DNA of 30,730 bases from Chara braunii (taxonomy: Eukaryota; Streptophyta; Charophyceae; Charales; Characeae): NCBI GenBank assembly GCA_003427395.1, contig BFEA01000207.1:2257005-2287734 (forward strand), given 5' to 3'. The notes under the pieces are model-generated. The model ran no database searches. It worked only from the letters and a program-made list of their open reading frames with translations, and was not told where the DNA came from. Below are positions 18,933 to 28,226 of the stretch, in pieces. Numbering within the stretch: the first letter of the stretch is position 1; each line of letters begins with the position of its first letter. Both the position numbers and the translations under genes were made by a program.

Positions 18933-20922
18933 TCAATGTCCTAAGGGAAGGGGAAAGGGAAGACGATACATGGGGGCATGGCGAGGGGGTGGGTTAGTCG
19001 GGAGTGGGGGTAGAAAGCGTTCCAACCCTGCGACTGTCTCCGGAAGCTCTTGATATCGGACGATCTGGTGGAAGTGAGGGAATCGATTACCACCATGAGG
19101 GAGGGAGGCGAGATAGTCGTGGTAAAAGGGTGGTGAAAGTTCGGAGAAGCGCCGTGCGGAAGTGATCGTGGTTTTCGCATGCGGGGATAGTCCCGTGATC
19201 ATGCAGTAAACCTCGACGATGTTGTGGCCTCGCCACGCGGCACTGAAGAGAAGGGCGTGGAGACAGAAGACAGGGGTGGCACACCGGGTAGAAGGATGGG
19301 GATGAATCGAGACAGCAAGACGGGTGGCGTAGAAGAAACGGAAAGTGTCGATTGGGAAGGGATTGCTGGGGAAGGTGATGCGGGTAGTGATCTGGCGGAG
19401 GGTGAGGTGGTCAAGGGGATGTAAGGACTAGGGACGAAGCCCGATGCCCCGCATTGGTATGAGCTCGAACTGGTGGACGGGCTGAGGTGGAGGGGGAGGG
19501 GGATCGGCTTCGTCGTCGCCTGGCCGGTGCGCTCGAAATCTCGGCAGCAAGGTCCCCATCTTCTGGCTTAGGCGGCTCCGGATCCTTAGTTGGATCGTTC
19601 GAGATTGGCAGATCCACCTCGCTTGCATATTCCAGCTGCTGCTTGCCGGCCGCGCTGCCTCGGGATCCTCCTCCGCGCCTTCCGCCTCTTCTCCCAGGGT
19701 TTCCCACTCAGATTCCTCTTTTTCCACCTCGTTTTCTTCTTCCTCGTCGTCGCTCTGCTCTCCCTCGCTGTGCTCGCTGTAACTTCCCTCTTCCGGGGTT
19801 TCCTCTTCTTCTTCCTCGTCGTCGCTCTGCTCTTCGTCCTCTTCCTCCTCCTCCTCTAGTGTTATCGCTTCATCTTCGAAGGTCATTCGAGGCTGAAAGA
19901 AAGCGAGGTCGATTATCCTCCGGGATCCAGGTATGGTTGTTGCGATGACGGGTTGTTGTTGCCTGTTAACTCCTCGAGGCAAGCCGACCACTGCAAGCAG
20001 GGTGTCAAAGCCCGTGAAAAGACGTGCGGGACCGGGCTCTCGTCGTACTGCGAAATGATATTGAGAGGGAGATCGTCAACCAGCTGCGCGAGGGGAATCG
20101 TGAGTTTTTGTACGATCTGTTGTCGATAGCCGGGACGCACCGATCCAAATAGAAATCTGAGAAGGTCTCCTTCTACCTCCATCCTCCACGCTTGGATGAT
20201 CAACAGCTCCACGTATGCGACCCAAGCGAGGTGCTCTACGTCCCTTGTCCACGTCAGTTGCACTCCGACTAAACACACCGGAAGATCGACAAAGTGCTCA
20301 CACCACAGTTCCCACTGTCTTCGGTCGAGGAGGGGGACAGCAAGTGGTTCCAGACGAAAAGAGAGATGGGGGCAAAGGTCAGACTGCCAGAAGGTAGGGA
20401 AGAGAGAGGGGAGAGCGAAGGTAGAGAGTCGGGATCAGTTCATTGAGGACGCTGGAAAGGGACGAGCTCAGGAAGCACCACCACGGGCTCGTGTCGAGAT
20501 GTCCGGAGTCCTCCGACTTCGATGCCGTCCACGGGGACAAGATTATCGCCGCGGAGCGCGACCCACTGTTTCCACTCTGCTGCCAGCTGCTGACCCCACT
20601 CCCTTAGCGACGTCCGGATGGGCGTGTGTCGCAGAGGACTGATCGCGCTAATGTCACCGCTGAAGATGACGACGGTGGATACGTGGCTAACTCCTGGTGC
20701 TGACAGCCGTCGAACCGTCGTCGCCTCTGCCAGTACGATCGCTTGATGATGGTCGGTGAATCGGAACTCTGGCGCTGCGTATACCCCAGTAGTGTTGAAG
20801 AACTGCACGAGTCGTAGGAGGTCCAAACTGAATCGCGGATGATGAACTTGCCGAATTGTCGAGATGTCGCCACGTGGCGCCAGCATGTGATCGCCGAGAG
20901 CCCGCTCAGTGAGAAAACTCAT
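18933..20922 (-). pseudogene. Element 2 ORF3: extra coding region after pol, acidic tract
   Basis: Four stretches are open on the minus strand, in the sense of the element. (a) 20922-20440 starts MSFLTERALGDHML and contains IRQVHHPRFSLDLLRLVQFF. (b) 20434-19913 contains LDRRQWELWCEHFVDLP and TWTRDVEHLAWVAYVELLI. (c) 19991-19428 contains MTFEDEAITL, then a strongly acidic tract at about 19690-19870 with EQSDDEEEE twice. (d) 19427-18933 continues the phase of (c) past one TAG for 165 codons. They are best read as one protein of roughly 650 residues broken by two frameshifts and a stop. I recognise no domain. Position suggests an accessory or env-like ORF; neither function nor a membrane anchor is established. 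Confidence 0.5.
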
Positions 20923-21039
20923 GGCGATGGCGATGAGGACGGAGTAAGAGAAGCAGGAGGGGATGAGTGCGATAAGGAGTCGTCTTCCTCTTCCGTAGCG
21001 AAGGAGGAAGTTAGACACAGCTGGAGATGGAGAGGAAGG

Positions 21040-22411
21040 GAGAGGACGTAGGTAGGACACGTGGCGTACGATTGGTCGAGTCGATCGGCTTCCCGAGACC
21101 TCCGGCACAAGGCGCACCGTGTTCACTCCGTTCGGGTCGAGTTCGATCACACGAAATCGCCCGAAGAATCATGGCGCTATCTTCCCTTGGCGAGCACATT
21201 TCCTCACCTGCACCAGGTCCCCTAATTTATACTGGGGCCGTGGTCCTGGGTTCCCATTTCGGGCCTCGTAGCTACGGACCTGTCGGTCGTGGGCCAACTC
21301 GGTCATTTTCTGGCGCTTTCGGGCTAATCGGGGAAGGGACCGTTCCATCAGTTCCATGTGCCGCTTGGCCTTGTCCCGAACCATGGCTCTTGTGGGTCGC
21401 CGGTTCAATGAAGATTCATCGTGGAGGCTCGGTATCGAGACACAAGCTACGCTATTGGTTCGTAATTGGAAGGGGCTAAGGCCGGTCGATTTGTGAGGCG
21501 TTCCCCGATGAACCGCTAGGATGTGATCTACGATATCGGGCCAGGGCCTCGGATCCCATGCCGCGATGTTTCGTCGCAGTGCTGTCTTTATCACCCGATT
21601 TGCGTTTTCTACCAGGCCGTTAGATTGTGACATGTGGGGTACAGTGTTCCGAATAGCGATGCCGTGTACGACTAGATTCCTTAAAACTTCCCCTCTAAAA
21701 TTTACCCCATTGTCGGTCAGGATTTCCTCTGTGTCCTGGTGCATCCCTAGAAACCGGTTGACATATCGCGCAATTTCGGCCGCCTGTCGCGTACGACACG
21801 GATACGCCTCGATCCATTTCGAAAAGTGGTCCACGAATACTAGTAGGATTGAATACTTCGCAGCTATTCGGTCCAGGGGGCACCACAATATCGGTAGTAT
21901 CCATGCTAACTCTCTGAAAAGGCCGTTCAACTGTCGTCGGTATTATCGATCTTGGCGGCAGGATCGACGCCTTGTCAGCAGCGCAGACCTGGCAATTCGG
22001 GACGATGAATTTCACATCATCGCGAATATTAGACCAATACCACTCGTTCTTGTCGATTGCCGCTTCCGTGATCCGTACGGCAAAATCGGTTGCCATTTCC
22101 TCATGCGCCGTCTTAACCCAGTCATACCTCATGAACGGGTGCGGGACTACCATCCAAATCCCACTACCATCCGTCTTCCGTTTTTCCAACCGGCCCTTGT
22201 TCCAGCGATAGTCCCGAGCTCTTTCATTGGCCCTCCTCCGGTCTTCCTTAGTGAAGTCCTGGAGGGGGTTTCCTACCAAGGTGGCAATTAGAGCGATGTT
22301 CGTCCATACCTTGGCCCTTCTAAGGTTCCGGGTCTTTTCCAACCCTTCTGACGTGGCGTCAAGAAATCGAGCTTCAGTCGGGATCTTATCAGTCCGACAC
22401 AAGGGACACAA
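21040..22411 (-). pseudogene. Element 2 pol: integrase
   Basis: After the PHD-like finger comes a basic linker, then an HHCC-type zinc finger (VPHPFMRYDWVKTAHEE, then NCQVCAADK). The catalytic core has SMDTTDIVV (first Asp), LLVFVDHFSKWIEAYP, EEILTDNGVNF (second Asp) and PHMSQSNGLVENANRVIK (Glu), so the DDE triad is present. A frameshift at about 21875-21890 separates the first Asp from the rest. A TGA at 21171-21169 interrupts the C-terminal region, which continues in phase through GRFRVIELDPNGVN to HVSYLRPL at about 21040. The protein would insert the cDNA into host chromatin. No chromodomain follows; the phase runs on towards ORF3 without a stop. Confidence 0.88.
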
Positions 22412-22558
22412 CCAAGGCTTATCGCCATTTCTGTACTGGATGCACGAGCCATGGGCTCATGCGACACACTGTCGACAATCTATCCATTCTGCATACCCTT
22501 CTCCGCTAGGACGCATCGAGATCGAGTAGACGCACGAGATCGCTTCACAAAAATAACA
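22397..22558 (-). other. PHD-finger-like zinc module at integrase N-terminus
   Basis: In the same phase as the downstream integrase, the minus strand reads C-x2-C (codons at 22558-22556 and 22549-22547), 23 residues, C-x2-C (22477-22475, 22468-22466), x4, H (22453-22451), x2, C (22444-22442), x11, then C-x2-C (22408-22406, 22399-22397). Local words are EWIDCRQC, AHGSC and KPWLCPLCRTDK. The C4-H-C3 order and the two Trp positions match PHD fingers, which read histone H3 tails. A TGA at 22459-22457 sits exactly where PHD fingers have their conserved Trp before the His. The first Cys pair lies in a T-rich stretch and could be fortuitous; the rest is more convincing. Confidence 0.55.
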
Positions 22559-22620
22559 AAATTTGTCGGAGAAAAGATAAAGATGAGAGGGGAGAGCGGG
22601 GAGTTATAGGATTACCTTCG

Positions 22621-23349
22621 TCACCCATTGCCAATCACCTGCTTCTTGCCACGTGGAAGGACTGCCACCTGTCCGTACTTGGGTCCGTTCGCTGACTTCG
22701 GTTCCTTCCACGGAATGATTTCTTCGCCCTTTGGTACCTTAGCGGGGCGATGCAGACGTGTCAACCCGTCTGTGTTACCGTGCCTCTGTGTCTTTCGGTG
22801 GATGATGTCGAAATCGTATTCCTGAAGGCGCACCGCCCACCGTCCAATCATACCCATGTAATTGATGAGCATCTTGAGAGCCAATAATGGCTCGTTATCG
22901 GTTACAAGGAGGAACTTCTATCCGTACAAGTACGGATGGAAGTGCTGAACTCCCCAGACTACAACATAGCATTCACCTTGTGGGGCTGAATCGTTCCTTC
23001 GTTCGTCTGGCACCGTACGAGACACGTACTCGATGAAGTGCTCTCGACCGTCGTTCCCCTTCTGCGCTAGAATAGCGGAGATCGCCTCTAGTTGCCAGTC
23101 CGTGATGAGAATGAACTGCTTCGTGGGGTCCGGCCAGATCAAAATAGGTGCCGTCGCCAAAGCGCCTTTGAGGGTGGCGAAGGTCTGTTCGCACTCTGCG
23201 TCCCAACTAAGGGGCTGGTCCTTTCGTAGCAGGTTCGTCAGCGGTCGCGCAATCGCAGCGAAGCCTTTGATAAAACGTCGGTAGTACGATGCCAGTCCCA
23301 GGAAAGCTCGAACCTGCGTCACTGACGTGGGGACAGGTGCATCTTTCAC
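22621..23349 (-). pseudogene. Element 2 pol: RNase H
   Basis: This follows the RT in phase. VRAFLGLASYYRRFIKGFA is the connection block, then PILIWPDPTKQFILITDWQLEAISAIL carries the first catalytic Asp, with Trp-Gln after it where Ala-Ser is usual. GECYVVVWGVQHF (Glu), LLVTDNEPLLAL (Asp) and HGNTDGLTRL (Asp) complete the set. A TAG near 22917 interrupts the domain after HPYLYG. RNase H degrades the RNA strand during cDNA synthesis. The frame closes at 22621. Confidence 0.85.
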
Positions 23350-23364
23350 CGCCTCGACTTTCCT

Positions 23365-24126
23365 TTAGTCTGGTCGCAGTCCTCCACGTGTCACCACGTA
23401 ACCCAAGAACGAGATTTCCGAGAGGAAAAACTCGCTCTTTTCGAGCGCGATCTTGAACCCGACGTCTCTTAGAGCTCCTAGCATCCACTCGATGTGTTGT
23501 GCGTGCCCGTGATAGGTCTCCGAGTAGACGAGGATGTCGTCCATGTACACGATGATGCAAAAGTTAATCATCCCGTGAGTGAGTCGCGTCTTGTTGACGA
23601 AGTTTTGGAACGTCACGTTCATCGCCCGCTGAAACGTGGCAGGCGCGTTGCAAATCCCCATCGGACATCAAACCCACTGCCACGTGCCTTCAAACAATAC
23701 AAAAGTCGTTTTCGGTCGATCTTCCTCCTTAACCAGAATGTGACGGAAGCCGTGACGAATATCAAATTTACTAAAATACTTAGCACACCCAATCGCATCC
23801 AGCAAATTATCAATCCTGGGAAGGGGGTACACATCTTTGATCGTGATGTCATTCAACTTGCGATAACCAATGCATATGCGAATCGACCCATTCTTTTTCG
23901 ACACCAATACTCTTGGGAACGACCAGGGCCCAGTGGCGGGTTCGATCCAACCATTAGTTTCGAATTCCCGAATCCGCTCGAGGGCCGTTTTTCGTTCTGC
24001 CAGGGAGTATCTGTAGGGCTTACAGTGAATCGAGGGATGGTTTCCAAGTTGGATTTCGTGCCGTATAACCAACGACAGTCCGATGTCTATGTCCGTCAGA
24101 CTAATCGCTCCCTTGTATTCTTTCAA
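23365..24126 (-). pseudogene. Element 2 pol: reverse transcriptase
   Basis: Motifs in order are HCKPYRYSLAERKTALERIREFE, GPWSFPRVLVSKKNGSIRICIGYRKLN, YFSKFDIRHGFRHILV with the first catalytic Asp, GICNAPATFQRAMN, and YMDD at 23547-23536. A TGA between GTWQWV and CPMGIC (about 23668) and a TAA at 23367-23365 break the frame. The upstream protease frame overlaps by a few bases and is offset by one; the A/T homopolymer at 24123-24132 suggests a simple indel rather than programmed frameshifting. Confidence 0.9.
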
Positions 24127-25805
24127 AATTTCGCGATTAGATGATGGATCTCATCTGGTACGTATTGGGGCACGTGCAACTCGTACAACTCATCCCATAT
24201 CCGTACATCGATGTGTTTCGTACTTACCCGCTTAGTGTTTTCGGGCGGGGGCGTGGAAATAAACGAATTGTCCGACCGCCAGGAGAATACCGTGGCCATC
24301 ATCTGTGCATCCTGTTCTCGAATGGCCACGTGTTCTTCTAGTGTTATTCCGTCTCGAATGTCCTGCCAAGGCACTGGTTTCGTCGCAATTTTAATTCCGA
24401 GTCCGGTTTCGAGGCGCTCAGGGGGTTCCAAAGACTTGGTCTCCGCCCCTAAGCGTATCAATCGTATATCTTTTGTAGGCATCAAAAGAGATCGTGGGAG
24501 ATTTGTGATGTCGCAGTAGTGCCTTTTGTCATTATATCGTGCGAGTAGAGGAGAGATACCTTCGTACAGGGTTCGAGGGGGTTCCAAAGAATCGACCATC
24601 CTCGAAATTTGTACAAGGGGTTCTCCCATAATCATAGCTTGCGTTTTTTCTTGGCTCTGATCAGTCAGGTTTAGCGATCTTGTGTTTTCTCGTTGCATAG
24701 GGTAATAGATACGTTGTTGTGCCATCTCCAGGATCACCGGATCATCCTCATCACTGTTGTCCGTATCCTTTAACGGTTCCCTGTCGTCTGCGGAATTATC
24801 CCAGGTGATCACACGGAGGGTTCCCGCCATCATGGGAGAAACTCGCGGAGTCACGTTGGTGGTGGTACAAAGGGTCAATCTCATCCGTAAAACATACGGT
24901 TTTCCTCCTGTATTTCGGAGGATAATCGATCGTCTCTCGAAATCCAGATTGGCTCTCAAGGCCACAAGAGCGGGAAGGCCGAAAAAAACGTCGTAAGTGT
25001 TAACGTCTAAGACCACGACATCTCCCAACGCATGTACCTTTCCTAATCGAAAAACAACATTGGTCATTCGTCCCACCGTTTTAATCTTCTCTTCATCTGC
25101 TGAAACGAGTTGGTCTTTTTCCGTAAGCATGATTAGATCGTTCTTTCTCCCTGCTTTTTCAACTACCCGTAACGAGATAGCCAGAACAACGGCTCCCGAA
25201 TCGATAATGGCATTGTACGGGATTCCCCATATTTCAATATCACATTCGGCGGATTTCCATGGGATCGGTTTAATCCGTGAGAAGTGATCATCTTTCTGGA
25301 TTAATCCTAATCGTATCGGGTATGAAGTTCCTGCTGCATTTTCATCTGGCGTGGGATTCTTCGCTTTTGTGCTCGTTGTTCGGGCAAGGGCGAATCGTTC
25401 TCGATTCGCTTTGCAGTGTTGCAGCATTCGTTCGTTTACTTGTTCCGAAATCGAAAGTAGATGACCGATCGGAAGGGGAATCCGATGGTCCAAGGCTCGA
25501 ACGATGTTTAGAACATCGATTTCCCTTGTGACGAAGGTGGGTCCTCCCGACTCCATTTCTCCTGGAGAAGGTCGCCACTCCACCACTTTTCTCTGTTCTG
25601 GCGCGGGTCTAATCGTTCCAATCATCCCAAGCCCTGGGTAGCCAAGCGTTACATACTGATCCAACGGAATTAGTTCAGCAACTTCCTCCATCGTATCTAA
25701 TGTGCTTCCGCCTCCTTCCATTTCTTCCATTAATGCCCCTACTCGTCCGGGTCCGTTGGCGATCAGGGCCGATGCTACTGGTGCGGTCCCGACTATTGGT
25801 GACAT
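24123..25805 (-). CDS. Element 2 protease and protease-RT linker
   Basis: This is the longest intact frame of the element, 560 codons. Residues 185-300 form a retropepsin-like domain: GIPYNAIIDSGAVVLAI with an intact D-S-G (D202), then VVVLDVNTYDVFFGLPAL near its end. The first 180 residues are the gag-pol junction region with no recognised domain. Residues 300-560 form a long linker before RT (PVILEMAQQRIYYPMQ and others), which I do not recognise. The start at 25805 is the first ATG after the knuckle frame; the true polyprotein would begin in gag. Confidence 0.8.
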   Translation of the reverse strand: MSPIVGTAPVASALIANGPGRVGALMEEMEGGGSTLDTMEEVAELIPLDQYVTLGYPGLGMIGTIRPAPEQRKVVEWRPSPGEMESGGPTFVTREIDVLNIVRALDHRIPLPIGHLLSISEQVNERMLQHCKANRERFALARTTSTKAKNPTPDENAAGTSYPIRLGLIQKDDHFSRIKPIPWKSAECDIEIWGIPYNAIIDSGAVVLAISLRVVEKAGRKNDLIMLTEKDQLVSADEEKIKTVGRMTNVVFRLGKVHALGDVVVLDVNTYDVFFGLPALVALRANLDFERRSIILRNTGGKPYVLRMRLTLCTTTNVTPRVSPMMAGTLRVITWDNSADDREPLKDTDNSDEDDPVILEMAQQRIYYPMQRENTRSLNLTDQSQEKTQAMIMGEPLVQISRMVDSLEPPRTLYEGISPLLARYNDKRHYCDITNLPRSLLMPTKDIRLIRLGAETKSLEPPERLETGLGIKIATKPVPWQDIRDGITLEEHVAIREQDAQMMATVFSWRSDNSFISTPPPENTKRVSTKHIDVRIWDELYELHVPQYVPDEIHHLIAKF

Positions 25806-25980
25806 GTGTAACCAATGTCCGGGGGGGTCGATGAGGGCAATCTCGGGCTATATGCCCTGGTTGGTGACATGTGTAACAAACGTTCAGATTGTCCGGGATC
25901 CCTGCGGGAGGGGGTGTCGGGGCCAATCCGTGTTGAATCGAGGCGGCACACACCGCTATTGGTCGCATCGACCTCATCAT
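25675..25980 (-). pseudogene. Element 2 gag: nucleocapsid zinc knuckle
   Basis: The segment encodes CYTCHQPGHIARDC, a standard CCHC knuckle, preceded by a short Pro-rich stretch (APTPPPAGIPD). A 17-base direct repeat (25797-25813 and 25861-25877) duplicates the DNA that encodes the first part of the knuckle. In another phase the second copy reads GYTCHQ and then a stop, so it is probably a broken second knuckle. The frame is offset from the gag body by an indel near 25990-26000 and overlaps the protease frame. Confidence 0.82.
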
Positions 25981-25985
25981 CGCTT

Positions 25986-26839
25986 CTATTCGAGCGTTGT
26001 GTTCCCGTTGTTCCTTTTGCTTTCCTGAATCAGAGTAACCAATGTCTTGGTTAGTTCTAATAGGGCGGAAGACTCATTCGGTCGTGAGGGGGTTTCGATC
26101 GGGGGTGGAGGTGCTGTCATCACGGGCACGGGCACGCTCGTAATCACACTCGGGAGCGGTCGTTTGGGACTAATTTGCTCCAGATAGGTGACAGGGCCCG
26201 ACACAAACCCCATGTTTTCAAATTTGTTCTGCAGTGCAGCCAACTCAGCTTTAGCTCTCGCTAATTCAGACGAGTCTCCTTCCCTAGGATAGTCTTCCCC
26301 TTCTAGGAAACTCGCAGCAAACTTTCGTTCCATTTCTTCTGCAACTGCCATGATCTGTTGCAGCGTGTGGTTGATGGGGGAGAACTGTTTTCACATTGTC
26401 ACCCTCATCGTTCGGCTGCGATGTCCATCGATGAACAGATCTCTGCCTACCTGTTCGCCTCGTTCCGTTTTCACAAACATCCTACATAATCGATTTCGAT
26501 ACTCGATGACGGATTCGAGGGGTTTTTGAACTCGACCTTTAATCATAAAAAGAGCTTGTTCGGGGTGGATGTAATCAAATCGGCTCAAGAAATCTCGCTC
26601 GAATGTCGGGAGACGACCCATACATAGGTGCTAAACTAGTGATGGGCAACTCCTCCCACTGGCAGTCGTGCAGAGATGTTCACCTGTGCCTCGTTATCAT
26701 CACACTGTTGAGCCCGGAGCGTGGCTAGCCATGCTCCGGCGAGATGATGTGCAGGGTCGAATAGATAAAGGTCGGGTGGCGTCATAGGAGCCCGTGCTCG
26801 TGGTACGGGTTGATTAGGATTCTGCTGATTAGCATTCAT
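25986..26839 (-). pseudogene. Element 2 gag body
   Basis: The start is an ATG at 26839, about 130 bases inside the PBS, with MNANQQNPNQPVPRARAPMT and then PDLYLFDPAHHLAGAWL. An indel near 26630 changes phase. The next stretch, 26621-26391, has FERDFLSRFDYIHPEQALFM and GRVQKPLESVIEYRNRL, the pattern of the Retrotrans_gag capsid region. After a TGA at 26393-26391 the same phase continues as AVAEEMERKFAASF and a Pro-rich segment to 25986. Gag would form the virus-like particle. Confidence 0.75.
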
Positions 26840-26970
26840 GTTGACCGTCCGTCGGGCCGCAGACCGGCTTCTAGTGACGACGGGGTCACGTCGATGCGCG
26901 TTACGCGGTCGAGGTCATCCCCTGTTAGCCAGATCGCCCATCTATGAATCCTAGAACCTTGCCACGTGTC

Positions 26971-26984
26971 GGGCTCCGATACCA
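26971..26984 (-). promoter_or_regulatory. Primer binding site (tRNA-Met type)
   Basis: On the minus strand the sequence reads TGGTATCGGAGCCC, close to the TGGTATCAGAGC used by many plant LTR elements, and complementary to the 3' end of initiator tRNA-Met. It overlaps the LTR edge because 12 bp are missing at this junction. Confidence 0.85.
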
Positions 26985-27411
26985 ACCTCACGCCCGGCGC
27001 GACTTCCTGATCGGAGTGGGATGTGGGCCTGGAAGTGCGAAAAGGGGTGTAGCAAGGATTTTTGGGAAAGTGGGGGTGGAGTCCCAAGTCGGAACTAAGA
27101 TCCCCTGTGGCAAAGTTTCGGGGGCATAGATGCAATATGGCTAAGGGGGCGAGTTACTTCCGGTCTGATAGCGGTCGGGTTCGTGCAGCTTAAGGCAAAT
27201 GGCGTACGCGGTGCATTCAAGGCCGTCCGATCCGTCTGTTTTGGTGGCAGCGGTTCGGGGAGAGGCCCGCCCGGGATGGTTGGGATCCTGATGAGTCGTA
27301 CCTTTGGGTGCAGACAAGTGGCGTTTGTCGTCGCTCGTTTGGGTTAGGCCTCCTAGTTTCAAGGGCTCGTCGGTCGCCACGTCGTCGGCAATTCCCGCAG
27401 GGCGTGCGGGG

Positions 27412-27699
27412 CTAGTACGGGGCGATGGAATTCCACGGTACCACCGTAAGTTGGTGATAGGGGAGGAGGAGACGGAAGGGAGGGAAATTGGTAGTGATAA
27501 CGACAAAGCCGGGGGATATGAAATACTGCGTGTTATCCGTAGTGGGAAAATCGGGGCACCTCGGGTCGCTGGTTATGGCGCAGTGAAACTCCCTGGGGCA
27601 CAATCGATTCTCCGTTAGGCAGGGGAATTCCGGGTATCTTTGCCTAATACATTCTCTCACCCAAGGGTCGAAGTACTCCGAGTCCCAAGAGCTTGGCAT
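27412..27699 (-). CDS. LTR-borne 95-aa ORF (right copy)
   Basis: This is the same unrecognised ORF as at 16741-17028, without ambiguous bases. The two copies differ at only a few residues, for example SPGFV against SPDFV and TVVPW against TMVPW. An overlapping minus-strand frame at 27141-27506 is intact here but broken in the left LTR, which makes that overlapping frame unlikely to be real. Confidence 0.3.
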   Translation of the reverse strand: MPSSWDSEYFDPWVRECIRQRYPEFPCLTENRLCPREFHCAITSDPRCPDFPTTDNTQYFISPGFVVITTNFPPFRLLLPYHQLTVVPWNSIAPY

Positions 27700-28216
27700 G
27701 TTATCATTGCGGCGTAATGGATGTCAGGTTCGTCAATAATCGCGAATCGGCACGCGTGGACACGTGTAGGCTACGCAGATCGAATTGCGCTTACGCGTGT
27801 TCCCGGGGGGTGTTCGCTTGTTTCTGGGAGAATGAGAGCCTAATTCCTTATGCAAAATCGCCGTGTTCCATAAACAACTACCCAATCACCTAATCACTCT
27901 GTGATCCCGCAAGCAATCATTCTTGAGCATGCAAGGTGTTAACACACGTCAGACATCACAGCAACATTAGAACAAGAGCGGATCAAGCCACAATGGAAGC
28001 AATAATGACGACTATGCAAATAGGGGTTATCCTAATGGCAAGCAAAGGCAAGGACCAGATAAAAGAAAAGCAACAGACATAACATTTATTCATCCATTCA
28101 TTCGACAAAACACACAATAAACGAGATCAAGATCGATCGCAAAAACGAGTGTGGGTTGAAACTGAGACAAGGATTCTGAAAAAGAGAACAGGCAAGTCAC
28201 CCGGAGCCGAGATCAA

Positions 28217-28226
28217 AATTTATATA
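28217..28226 (-). promoter_or_regulatory. TATA-like box in right LTR
   Basis: TATATAAATT on the minus strand, at the same place as in the left LTR. As the 5' LTR of the element this copy would drive genomic RNA starting near 28190. Confidence 0.55.

Noticed and set aside
19428-19950. Plus-strand ORFs opposite the acidic tract (Phe/Leu/Pro-rich)
   Set aside because: They are shadows of the GAG/GAA-rich coding strand of ORF3.
22547-22606. Spliceosomal intron between RNase H and integrase (GTAATC donor, T-rich tract, AAG acceptor)
   Set aside because: The acceptor is weak and genomic retrotransposon copies rarely keep introns. It remains an alternative reading of the T-rich stretch that supplies the first Cys pair of the PHD-like module.
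24120-24135. Programmed frameshift between protease and RT of element 2
   Set aside because: The overlap is in an A/T run with no canonical slippery heptamer; one lost A explains the offset, and other indels are present in this copy.
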